Assembly (NCBI GenBank): GCA_963732845.1
Contig: CAVTBE010000005.1
Coordinates: 124,001 to 188,000, forward strand
Origin: CAVSRC01 sp963732845
Lineage (GTDB): Bacteria; Pseudomonadota; Alphaproteobacteria; Rhizobiales; Kaistiaceae
DNA length: 64,000 nt
Direction: 5' to 3'
This document shows, one piece after another, positions 29,152 to 37,501 of this stretch (positions are counted from its first letter, which is position 1; the number at the start of each line of letters is the position of its first letter). The notes below the pieces were generated by a model. It was not told where the DNA came from. It searched no databases and saw only the letters and a program-made list of their open reading frames with translations. Both the position numbers and the translations under genes were made by a program.

Positions 29152-30063
29152 TTAAGCCGGCTTGTGGTTGGCGTGCCAGTGCCAGGCGATGTCGATGCGC
29201 CGCGGCAGCCAGACCTTCTCCTTCGACGCGACATAGTCGAGGAAGCGGGCAAGGGCGGCGGCGCGGTTCGGTCGGCCGACGAGACGGCAGTGCAGGCCGA
29301 CCGACATCATCTTGGGCGCGCCCTTCTCGCCCTCCGCCCAGAGATAGTCGAAGCCATCCTTGAGATAGGTGAAGAACTGTTCGCCCGAGTTGAAGCCCTG
29401 AGGACTGGCGAAGCGCATGTCGTTGGCGTCGAGCGTATAGGGGATCAGCAGGAAGGGCCCGTGCGGGCCGTCGATCCAGTACGGCAGGTCGTCGGAATAG
29501 ACGTCGGAGCAGTAGACGAAGCCGCCCTCCTCCGCCGACAGCCTGATGCTGTGGACCGACGAGCGGCCGGTATAGATGCCGAGCGGGCGGGCGCCGGTGA
29601 CCTCCTCGTGGATGCGGATCGCCTCCATCAGATGGGCGCGCTCGGCCTCCTCGGCATAATCCCTGTAGTCGATCCATTTGAGGCCGTGGCTGGCGATCTC
29701 CCACTCGGCCTCCTTCATGGCAGAAACCGCCTCCGGATTGCGGGCAAGGGCCATCGCCACGCCATAGACCGTCGGCCGGATGCCGCGCTCGGTAAACAGG
29801 CGCCACAGGCGCCAGAAGCCGGCGCGCGAGCCGTATTCGTAGATCGACTCCATATTCATGTGGCGCATGCCCGGCCAGGGCTGGGCACCGACGATCTCGG
29901 AGAGGAAGGCCTCGGATGCCGCATCGCCGTGCAGGATGTTGTTTTCGCCGCCCTCCTCGTAATTGACGACGAACTGGATGGCGACATTGGCGCCGCCCGG
30001 CCACCTGGGATCGGGCGGATTGCGCCCGTAGCCGACCATGTCGCGCGGGTAGGGTTCGTTCAT
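29152..30063 (-). CDS. puuE: PuuE-type allantoinase (polysaccharide deacetylase family)
   Basis: 303-residue NodB-homology protein matching metal-independent allantoinase PuuE in length and motifs (DMVGYGRNPPDPRWPGGA start, VNYEEGGEN, WEIASHGLKW, YTGRSS). It hydrolyses allantoin to allantoate in urate breakdown. No other purine-catabolic genes are next to it. The start at 30063 is preceded by GCCAGAGG. Related deacetylase-fold enzymes act on other cyclic amides, so the substrate is likely but not certain. Confidence 0.8.
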   Translation of the reverse strand: MNEPYPRDMVGYGRNPPDPRWPGGANVAIQFVVNYEEGGENNILHGDAASEAFLSEIVGAQPWPGMRHMNMESIYEYGSRAGFWRLWRLFTERGIRPTVYGVAMALARNPEAVSAMKEAEWEIASHGLKWIDYRDYAEEAERAHLMEAIRIHEEVTGARPLGIYTGRSSVHSIRLSAEEGGFVYCSDVYSDDLPYWIDGPHGPFLLIPYTLDANDMRFASPQGFNSGEQFFTYLKDGFDYLWAEGEKGAPKMMSVGLHCRLVGRPNRAAALARFLDYVASKEKVWLPRRIDIAWHWHANHKPA

Positions 30064-30226
30064 AGAGGCACCTCTGGCGGGAAATTTCGGTGAAAACGGC
30101 GGAGCTTGCCGCCAAACCTTGAGACAATGATTCCGCGCCGGACCGGCCCAGCGCAATTCCGTTTCTTAATCCATCGTTAACGTTCGGTGCTCAACCTTCC
30201 TCCCAGTCGACTCGTGATCACTGCCG

Positions 30227-30445
30227 ATGAGCGAGGACCGCATGAGCCGCATCAGCAATAATGGGACCAAACCGGCGGAGCCGGCAGCTTACCAGGCCGA
30301 GCTCGACGAGCAGATTGCGCGCATGCGGGAAATGCTCAAGCTGATGGCACCGGGCACGGGCGCGACGGCACTCGGCGCCATGCGCAAGGCCTTCCCGGAT
30401 GTCCCGTTGAGCCAACGCATCCACGTCCTGAAGAGCTACCGCTAG
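30227..30445 (+). CDS. small conserved-looking hypothetical protein
   Basis: 72 residues, hydrophilic, starting MSEDRMSRISN, with a helical central part (ELDEQIARMREMLKLM) and a C-terminal segment SQRIHVLKSYR. No signal peptide or membrane span. Its stop overlaps the stop of convergent pssA. Codon use is like the neighbours. I do not recognise the family. Confidence 0.55.
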   Translation: MSEDRMSRISNNGTKPAEPAAYQAELDEQIARMREMLKLMAPGTGATALGAMRKAFPDVPLSQRIHVLKSYR

Positions 30446-31300
30446 GGTTTCGCCGGTCCTCCGCCTTGGCTGCCCTCGCCGGCCGCGGCATCCCTGGCTG
30501 CGCTGTCGGCGCTCACATGCTGCTGATACGAGCGCCAGGCCAGCGGCAGGCAGGCGAGATAGCACAGCGTCAGCACCGTCATCGTCGCCCACGGATAGCT
30601 GGCCAGGAAGGCAACGATCAACACGCCCGAAACGAAGAGCGGCGTCACCAGCTCGCGCGAGATGCGCCGGCCGATGAGCTTGCCCGACCAGGTGGGCAGC
30701 TTCGATACCATCAGGAGACCGATCGCGATCGTGTAGACGAAGACCACCGGCGCGGTGAGGAAGCCGCGGGGAATGGCGACGAATTCCACATAGACCGGCA
30801 GCATCACGATCATCGCGCCGGCGGGCGCCGGCACGCCGACGAAGAAGCTGGTGTGCCAATCCGGCTTGTCGGGCACGTCGAGGGCGACATTGAAGCGGGC
30901 GAGACGAAGCGCGGCGCAGATGGTGAAGATCAGCGCCGCCATCCAGCCGACCGAGCGCATATCGCCGAGCGCCCAGACATAGAGCAGGATCGCCGGCGCG
31001 ACGCCGAAATTGAGGAAATCGGTGATCGAATTCGAGTTCCGCGCCGAAGCGCGAGGTCGATTTGAGGAAGCGCGCCATGCGCCCGTCGATGCCGTCGAGC
31101 GCCGCGGCGACCGCGATCAGGGCAACCGCCAGCTCGAACTTGTGCTCGATCGCCATGCGGATCGAGGTCAGCCCGGCGCAGAGCGCCACCAGCGTCACCA
31201 GATTGGGCAGGACCAGCCGCAAAGGCACCTGCGGCAGCGGCGGGAGTCGGCGCCTGCTGCGCTCCGGATCGTCCGGGTCGAAGGGCTGGAACAGCGACAT
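30442..31300 (-). CDS. pssA: CDP-diacylglycerol-serine O-phosphatidyltransferase, frameshifted in this sequence
   Basis: Makes phosphatidylserine from CDP-diacylglycerol and serine in the inner membrane. The first frame starts MSLFQPFDPDD and carries the CDP-alcohol transferase motif DGIDGRMARFLKSTSRFGAELE (core DGxDGxxAR). The second frame resumes with WALGDMRSVGW and runs through several membrane spans. The span of 859 nt is one over a multiple of three. Deleting one A in GAATTC at 31028-31033 restores the conserved ELDSITDFLNFGVAP. The affected site is a GANTC motif. Forms an operon with psd, 28 nt upstream. Probably intact in the living cell. Confidence 0.88.
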
Positions 31301-31328
31301 GGTTTCGGTCCCGGGCCCTGTGCCCGCC

Positions 31329-32031
31329 TCAGTCGATCCTGACCCGGTGCTCGCTGGCCGGTTCGCCGAAGCGGGCGATGACGGTCTCGCCGGCAACGGC
31401 GCGCTGACCTTCGGCGACCAGGACGTTGGCGGCGAGCGGCAGGTAGACGTCGAGGCGCGAGCCAAAGCGGATGAGGCCGATGCGCTGGCCGGCGGCAAGC
31501 GTCTCCCCTTCCCCGACGAAACAGGCGATGCGGCGGGCGACGAGGCCGGCGATCTGCACCACGCCGACCGGTCCATGAGCGGTTTCGAGCACGACGCCGT
31601 TGCGCTCGTTGCCCTCGCTGGCCTTGTCGAGCTCGGCATTGAAGAACTTGCCGGGCGTGTAGACGATGCTCTTCACGGTGCCGGGCAGCGGCGCCCGGTT
31701 CACGTGGCAGTCGAACACGCTCATGAAGATCGACACGCGCCGGCGACTCTGCTCGCCGAGGCCCAGTTCCTTGGGCGCGACGCCGATGGCGACCGCCGAA
31801 ACGCGGCCGTCGGCGGGGCTGACGACGATATCGGGATCAAGCGGGGTAACGCGCGGCGGATCGCGGAAGAAATAGACGCACCAGCCGGTGAGGATCAGGA
31901 AGATCCACAGGATCGGCTGCCAGAACCAGCCGAAGAACAGGGCGATGAACAGCAGGATGGCGATGAACGGCAGGCCCTCGCGGCGGACCGGCACGAACAT
32001 GTTCCTCACCGAGTTCGATGATGGATTCCAT
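31329..32031 (-). CDS. psd: phosphatidylserine decarboxylase, frameshifted in this sequence
   Basis: Proenzyme of about 234 residues, the short type found in rhizobia. It has two N-terminal membrane segments (LPFIAILLFIALFFGW), FDCHVNRAP, and the LGST-like cleavage site replaced by IRFGSRLDVY, as usual in this subfamily where Gly-Ser is the processing point. ATG at 32031 reads MESII, then breaks. Removing one A from GAACTC (32011-32016 on the complementary strand) gives MESIIDSVRNMFVPVRREG. The length of 703 nt is one over a multiple of three. Converts phosphatidylserine to phosphatidylethanolamine, the step after PssA, whose gene follows. Confidence 0.88.
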
Positions 32032-32101
32032 TGCCTTTCCCACGACGTTCGGCGCCTAGAAAGCACGGAACAGCGGCCAAGGAAAGCGGCCGGCGGGCAG
32101 T

Positions 32102-33989
32102 TCACTCCGCCGGTTCGATCTCGGCACTGATGGCGCGCGGCTTGACGTGGTCGATGGCCTCGATCTCCTTGGCGGCGCGCAGCGCCTCCTCGGCCTCGGT
32201 CGCCTGGCGCTGACGGTTCCACATGGAGGCGTAGAGCCCGCTTTGGGCGAGCAGCGCGCCATGGGTGCCGCGCTCGACGATCTCGCCGTCGGCGAGAACG
32301 ATGATCTCGTCGGCATTGACGATGGTCGACAGGCGGTGGGCGATGACCAGGGTCGTGCGGCCGCGCGAGACGCGGTCGAGCGCCGCCTGGATCTCGCGCT
32401 CTGTGTGAATGTCGAGCGCCGAGGTGGCTTCGTCGAGGATGAGGATCGGCGGCGCCTTGAGGACGGTGCGGGCGATGGCGACGCGCTGCTTCTCACCGCC
32501 GGAGAGCTTCAGGCCGCGCTCGCCGACCTCGGTGTCGTAGCCGTCGGGCAGGTCGGCGATGAAATCGGCGATCTGGGCGATCTCGGTCGCGGCGAGCACC
32601 TCCGCTTCGCTGGCGTCGGGGCGGCCGTAGCGGATGTTGTAGCGGATCGTGTCGTTGAACAGCACGGTGTCCTGCGGGACCATGCCGATGGCACCGCGCA
32701 GCGACTGCTGCGTCACCTCGCGGACGTCCTGGCCGTCGATGGTGATACGCCCGCCGGTGACGTCGTAGAAGCGGAAGAGCAGCCGCGAGATGGTCGACTT
32801 GCCGGCGCCGGAGGGCCCGACGATGGCGACGGTCTTGCCCGGCGGCACGGCGAAGCTGATGCCCTTGAGGATCGGCCGCGCCGGATCGTAGTGGAAGGTG
32901 ACGTTCTCGAAGGCGACGGCGCTGCCGTCGATGGCGAGCGGCGGTGCGCCGGGCTTGTCGACGATCTCGGGCGCCACGTCGAGCAGGTCGAACATGGCCT
33001 CGATGTCGATCAGGCCCTGGCGGATCTCGCGATAGACCGTGCCGATGAAATTGAGCGGGACAGACAACTGGGTGAGCAGCGCGATGATCAGGAAGAAATC
33101 GCCGATGGTCTGTTCGCCGCGCACCACGGCAAGACCCGACATGACCATGCAGATCGTCATGCCGGTATTGAAGATCACGGCCTGGCCGATGTTGAGCAGG
33201 GCAAGAGAGGTCCAGATCTGGATGGAGGCCCCCTCGTAGCGCTCCATGGCCTGGTCGTAGCGGCCGGCCTCCATCTTCTCGTTGCCGAAATACTTCACCG
33301 TCTCGAAGTTGAGCAGCGAGTTCGATCGCCTTGGAGTGGGCGTCCTGATCCGACTCGTTCATGGTGCGGCGGATCTTGATGCGCCAGTTGGACGCCTGCA
33401 CCGTGAACCAGACGTAGAGAACCACCGTTATCGCGATCACCACCAGATAGATCCAGTCGAACTGGTAGGCGATGACGGCGGCGGCCAGGCCGAACTCGAG
33501 GAAGGTCGGCAGGGTGTTGAGAATGGTGAAGCGGACAACGACCTCGATGCCGTTGATGCCGCGCTCGATGATGCGCGACAGGCCGCCGGTGCGCCGCTGC
33601 AGGTGATAGCGCAGCGACAGGTTGTGCATGTGGACGAAGGTCTGGTAAGCGAGATTGCGGACGGCGTGCTGCCCGACGCGGGCGAAGAGCGCATCGCGCA
33701 GGTTGTTGAATACACTGATCAGGATACGGCCGACGCCGTTGGCGACGACCAGAAGGATGGGAATGCTGACGAGCACGGCCAGGCCGAGCGTGGCCGTGCC
33801 GCCGGCGGTGGGCGGCGCGGTCAGCGCGTCGGTCGCCCATTTGTAGGTGTAGGGCACCAGGACGGTGACGACCTTGGCCGTGATCAGAACGGCCAGCGCC
33901 AGCAGGACGCGGAGCCTCAGGTCCGGCCGGTCGCTCGGCCACATGTAGGGCCACAGGCCGCGCAACGTGGCGAACATCGATTTCTGCAT
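32102..33989 (-). CDS. Atm1/HMT1-type ABC exporter, frameshifted in this sequence
   Basis: About 628 residues: a six-span exporter domain, then a nucleotide-binding domain with Walker A GPSGAGKST, signature LSGGEKQR and Walker B ILILDEATSALD. The segment LLNFETVKYFGNE is diagnostic of the Atm1/ABCB7 subfamily, which exports glutathione-linked sulfur compounds or metal-glutathione complexes. The frame breaks after SKAIE. Removing one A of GAACTC (complement of 33318-33323) restores SKAIDSLLNFETVKYFG. 1888 nt is one over a multiple of three. A GTG at 34034 overlapping the ArsR stop is an alternative start. The ArsR neighbour suggests metal or arsenical control. Confidence 0.88.
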
Positions 33990-34030
33990 GGTGGCGGCGG
34001 CCGCCGGACCGGGGGCGCTTTGCGGCCGCC

Positions 34031-34345
34031 TCACCGCCCGGCCTCCGCCGATGCTTCGCCGCCAAGCGCGGCCATCGCCGCGACGACGGTGGCGAGCGCG
34101 GCGCGGTCGAGGCAATAGCAGGAGCGCGGCCCGGAAATCTCGCCGCGGATGAAACCGGCCTCGCGCAGGACCTTGAGGTGCTGGGAGACGGTCGACTGGG
34201 CGAGCGGCAGGTGGCTGACAATCTCGCCGCAACAGCAGCCGTCGCCACCGACCTTCATCAGCGCGCGCACGATGCCGAGACGGGCGGGATGGGCAAGCGC
34301 CTTGATGCGCCGGGCGAGGATTCGGTCTTCTGGCTGAAAGGCCAC
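34031..34345 (-). CDS. ArsR-family metalloregulator-like repressor
   Basis: 104 residues with a winged helix (LPLAQSTVSQHLKVLREAGFI). A triple cysteine CCCGEIV lies just before the recognition helix and another Cys in SCYCLD after the wing; these could bind thiophilic metals or arsenite. It sits immediately upstream of the Atm1-type exporter, with a 4-nt overlap if the exporter starts at GTG 34034, and immediately downstream of a 32-bp palindrome at its own promoter. The arrangement fits a self-repressing sensor that releases the operon on metal or thiol stress; the ligand is inferred. Confidence 0.82.
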   Translation of the reverse strand: MAFQPEDRILARRIKALAHPARLGIVRALMKVGGDGCCCGEIVSHLPLAQSTVSQHLKVLREAGFIRGEISGPRSCYCLDRAALATVVAAMAALGGEASAEAGR

Positions 34346-34346
34346 T

Positions 34347-34378
34347 GTGGCTCCATCGTAAAATTACGATGGAGCCAC
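34347..34378. promoter_or_regulatory. 32-bp perfect palindrome, probable ArsR operator
   Basis: Two 15-bp arms (GTGGCTCCATCGTAA and TTACGATGGAGCCAC) around AA, ending 2 nt before the ArsR start codon at 34345. The inner ATCGTAA-AA-TTACGAT part is like ArsR-family operators. Because the palindrome is so long and lies beside the start codon, the transcript could also form a hairpin there. Confidence 0.75.
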
Positions 34379-34420
34379 TTACGCCGCACGCAGCGGCAAA
34401 TCAAGGGGCGCCTGAGCTTG

Positions 34421-36754
34421 TCAGTCCTTCGCGATGTTCGGGCTGACCGGCATGATGAAGACCTGGCCGGGATAGATCCAGTGCGGGTTGCGGATCTGAT
34501 CCTTGTTGGCCCGATAGAGCGTCGACCAGCGAATGCCGCGGCCCCAGGTATTGCGGGCGATGCGCCACAGGTTGTCGCCGCGCTTGATGATGACGGTCTC
34601 GACCTGCGGCATCTGGCCGGAAACGTCGGCGCTGACGGCGGCGCCGGTGTCGCCGGACGCCTTGAGGCTGGCGACCGCGATCTCGCGCTCGAAGGGCACT
34701 TCGGCGCGGGCGACCACGGATCCGTCCGCCGCGGAGAGCTGATCGGCGCGCACCTGATAGGTGCCCGGCGGCACTTCGTGGTGGGCCTCGACCAGCCAGG
34801 TACCCGACGGCGACGGCTTGGCCTCGCCGAGCGGCTGGTCGTCAAGATAGACGCGCACCGTCTGGCCGGTCGTGGCCGTGCCGGCAACGTAGAGCATGCC
34901 AGCGGTATCGGCTTCGACAGCCGAAACGGCGACTTCGGGCGCCGGCGGCGGCGGGGGCGGCGGCGCGGCAGGCGGTGCCGGCGGCGCCTTTTCGGCGGTT
35001 GCGGGTTCAGCGGGCTGTTCAGCCGGCGAGCCGGCGGCCGGCTCAGGCGTTTCCGCCGCGGCGGGGGCCGGCTCGGTCGGGCCGGGCTGCGGCTGGAGAG
35101 CGGCCACGTCTTTGCCCGTCATGGGCGTCTCGCCCGCGGACGGCGCGGCAACGGTCTCGCCTCCCGCCTTCGGCGCTGCGGCAGCAGGCGCCTCGCCAAC
35201 CAAGGGTTTCTCCGCGGTAGCCACCTGCTCACCGCCAGCGGCCACCTGGCCACCCGCCTTGGGTGTCTCGGCGGCGGAGGGCTGTTCGGTCGCGGGCTGC
35301 TCCGCGGCGGCCACCTGCTCGCCGCCTGAGGCGGCGGGCGTCTCGGGCTTCGGCAGTTCGAGCACGCGGCTCGGCTGATTCGGCGCATTGAGGACGACCA
35401 GCACGTCCTTCGAGCCGGGTTCGGGTACCTGCACGGCGACGCGCTCATCGGAGAGCGTCGACACTGCACCGTCCTTCGACGTCGTGCGGATGGCGAGGTC
35501 ATGGGTGCCGGGCTTCAAGGCATTGTCGAGCGCGATGGCCCAGTCGCCCTGTTCGTTGGCGGCGGCCGTGGCAACGGGGGCGGCGCCATCGAGCACCTCG
35601 ACGGTGGCGCCGGGCGCGGCCTGTCCGGCCACGACGGTGTCGCCCGACGGCTCGACGCGCACCACGTCAAAGGTCGGGACGACCGCGGGCGGTGCCGCCA
35701 CGGCCGGCGGGGGTGTCGGATTTGCCGCGGCCGGCGGCGGCTCGGCAGTGGCGATCTGCTCTCCACCGGCAGGTGCCGGGGTTACGGCGGCCGGTGGCGG
35801 CTCGGTGGTGGCAGCGGCCTGTTCACCGCTGGCAGGTGCCGGCGTCGCGGCGGCCGGTGGCGGCTCGGTGGTGGCAGCGGCCTGTTCTCCGCCGACAGGC
35901 GCGGGGGTCGCGGCAGCCGGTGGCGGCTCGGTGGTGGCGGCGGCCTGCTCTCCGCCGGCAGGCGCCGGGGTCGCGGCGGCCGGAGGCGGCTCGGTGGTGG
36001 CAGCGACCTGTTCACCGCCGGCTGGCGCCGGGGTCGCGGCGGTCGGTGGCGGCTCGGTGGTGACAGCAACCTGTTCACCGCCGGCTGGCGCCGGGGTTGC
36101 GGCGGCCGGTGGCGGCTCGGTGGTGGCGGCTGCCTGCTCTCGGCCGGCAGGTGCCGGCGTCGCGACGGCCGGTGGCGGTTCGGCGGTGGCGACCTGCTGC
36201 TCTCCGCCGGCAGGCGCCGGGGTCGCGGCAGCCGGTGGTGGTTCGGTGGTGGCGGCGGCCTGCTCCCCGCCGGCAGGCGCCGGGGTCGCGGCAGCCGGTG
36301 GCGGCTCGGTGGTGGCGGCGGCCTGCTCCCCGCCGGCAGGCGCCGCGGTCGCGGCAGCCGGTGGCGGCTCGGTGGTGGCGGCGGCCTGCTCCCCGCCGGC
36401 AGGCGCCGGGGTCGCGGCGGCCGGTGGCGGCTCGGTGGTGGCGGCGGCCTGCTCCCCGCCGGCAGGCGCCGGGGTAGCGGCGGCCGGTGGCGCGGCGTTC
36501 GCCTGATCGGTCGGCGGCTCCGCTGTCGGCGCGGATGGCACCTCGGCGGTGGCGCCCTCTGCCGGCTTGTTTTCGGTCAGCGAAGCGGGCGGGACGATCG
36601 GCTGATCGCCCGGCGGGCCCATATCGTCGGATTCGGGCGCGCCGACGACCACCGACTTCGGTGGGATCTGGGCGAACTCGTAGTAGGTGAGCCCGCCAAC
36701 CACCAGGATGGCGACGATGAATACGATGAGACCGCTCAGTCGGTTATTTTTCAT
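34421..36754 (-). CDS. membrane-anchored LysM protein with Ala/Pro repeat region
   Basis: 777 residues. A single N-terminal membrane span (about 8-26) is followed by a low-complexity region with twelve 21-residue repeats (about residues 88-340). Then come Ig-like segments (VVAGQAAPGATVEVLDG; VYLDDQPLGEAKPSPSG), another Ala/Pro/Glu linker, and a C-terminal LysM domain (IKRGDNLWRIARNTWG ... YPGQVF) that binds peptidoglycan. The layout suggests an inner-membrane protein spanning the periplasm to hold or sense the cell wall. The ATG at 36754 gives MKNNRLSGL. Rhizobiales have similar LysM proteins; no precise function is known. Confidence 0.82.
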   Translation of the reverse strand: MKNNRLSGLIVFIVAILVVGGLTYYEFAQIPPKSVVVGAPESDDMGPPGDQPIVPPASLTENKPAEGATAEVPSAPTAEPPTDQANAAPPAAATPAPAGGEQAAATTEPPPAAATPAPAGGEQAAATTEPPPAAATAAPAGGEQAAATTEPPPAAATPAPAGGEQAAATTEPPPAAATPAPAGGEQQVATAEPPPAVATPAPAGREQAAATTEPPPAAATPAPAGGEQVAVTTEPPPTAATPAPAGGEQVAATTEPPPAAATPAPAGGEQAAATTEPPPAAATPAPVGGEQAAATTEPPPAAATPAPASGEQAAATTEPPPAAVTPAPAGGEQIATAEPPPAAANPTPPPAVAAPPAVVPTFDVVRVEPSGDTVVAGQAAPGATVEVLDGAAPVATAAANEQGDWAIALDNALKPGTHDLAIRTTSKDGAVSTLSDERVAVQVPEPGSKDVLVVLNAPNQPSRVLELPKPETPAASGGEQVAAAEQPATEQPSAAETPKAGGQVAAGGEQVATAEKPLVGEAPAAAAPKAGGETVAAPSAGETPMTGKDVAALQPQPGPTEPAPAAAETPEPAAGSPAEQPAEPATAEKAPPAPPAAPPPPPPPAPEVAVSAVEADTAGMLYVAGTATTGQTVRVYLDDQPLGEAKPSPSGTWLVEAHHEVPPGTYQVRADQLSAADGSVVARAEVPFEREIAVASLKASGDTGAAVSADVSGQMPQVETVIIKRGDNLWRIARNTWGRGIRWSTLYRANKDQIRNPHWIYPGQVFIMPVSPNIAKD
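35735..36496 (-). repeat. tandem array of twelve 63-bp units inside the LysM gene
   Basis: Twelve near-identical units encode variants of GGEQAAATTEPPPAAATPAPA. Eleven are 21 residues; the last (GGEQIATAE) is one residue short. Differences between copies are mostly single substitutions and keep frame. Such arrays expand and contract by slippage or recombination, so copy number probably varies between strains. Confidence 0.9.
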
Positions 36755-36864
36755 ATGACACCCGATACGGCGGCAGCCCGCCTCGGCAACTGTAGGGCGG
36801 GGCTGCAGGGGCCACAAGGTTCGTCGCCGGCATCCGCTGTCAGCTTGACGGGCGACCTTGTGCG

Positions 36865-37497
36865 ATGCAACACACGCTTATGGCCGAATTGAGAAGCATC
36901 TGCGTCTATTGCGGGTCCAATGTCGGTGTGCGGCCGGATTACGCCCGCACGGCCGAGGCGCTTGGCCGGCAGATCGCCGAATCGGGCACGCGCCTCGTCT
37001 ATGGCGGCGGCGCGGTAGGCTTGATGGGCCTGCTGGCGCGGGCGGCGATGGCGGCGGGCGGCCAGGTTACCGGCATTATCCCGCAGTTTCTCAAGGATCG
37101 CGAGCTGATGTTGCGCGAGGTGAACGATCTCATCGTCACCGCCGACATGCACGAGCGCAAGAAGATGATGTTCGACCGCGCCGACGCCTTCGTGGCGCTG
37201 CCCGGCGGCATCGGGACGCTGGAAGAAGTGGTCGAGATGATGACCTGGGCGCAGCTCGACCAACACGTCAAGCCGGTGCTGATCCTCAACCTCAACGGCT
37301 TCTACGACCCGCTGGTCGCGCTCTTCCGCCGCATGGGCGACGAAGGCTTCCTCAACAAGGCCTTCGCCGGCAGCCATAACGAGCTGCCGGTGACCTTCGT
37401 CGATACGGTCGAGGACGTCATCCCGACCATCCGGGCGGAGCTTGCCCGCACGCCGCAGGCGGAACTGGAATCCAGCGACGGCGCGCGGTTGATGTGA
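36865..37497 (+). CDS. LOG-family cytokinin riboside monophosphate phosphoribohydrolase-like protein
   Basis: 210 residues of the lysine-decarboxylase-like (LOG) family, with GGGAVGLMG (48-56), MHERKKMM and the hallmark PGGIGTLEE (113-121). These proteins release bases from nucleoside 5-prime monophosphates; they are often misnamed lysine decarboxylases. A second ATG at 36880 (MAELRS) is possible. The promoter region is shared with the divergent LysM gene. Convergent with citramalate synthase, whose stop is 4 nt away. Confidence 0.87.
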   Translation: MQHTLMAELRSICVYCGSNVGVRPDYARTAEALGRQIAESGTRLVYGGGAVGLMGLLARAAMAAGGQVTGIIPQFLKDRELMLREVNDLIVTADMHERKKMMFDRADAFVALPGGIGTLEEVVEMMTWAQLDQHVKPVLILNLNGFYDPLVALFRRMGDEGFLNKAFAGSHNELPVTFVDTVEDVIPTIRAELARTPQAELESSDGARLM

Positions 37498-37501
37498 GCG
37501 G

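Noticed and set aside
35735..36496. CRISPR array
   Set aside because: The repeated units are contiguous, 63 bp, and coding, with no spacers and no cas genes. No CRISPR array was seen anywhere in the window.
35388..36506. Plus-strand repeat-rich open frames opposite the LysM gene
   Set aside because: They are antisense translations of the 63-bp repeat array; the minus-strand protein has anchor, repeats and LysM domain in order.
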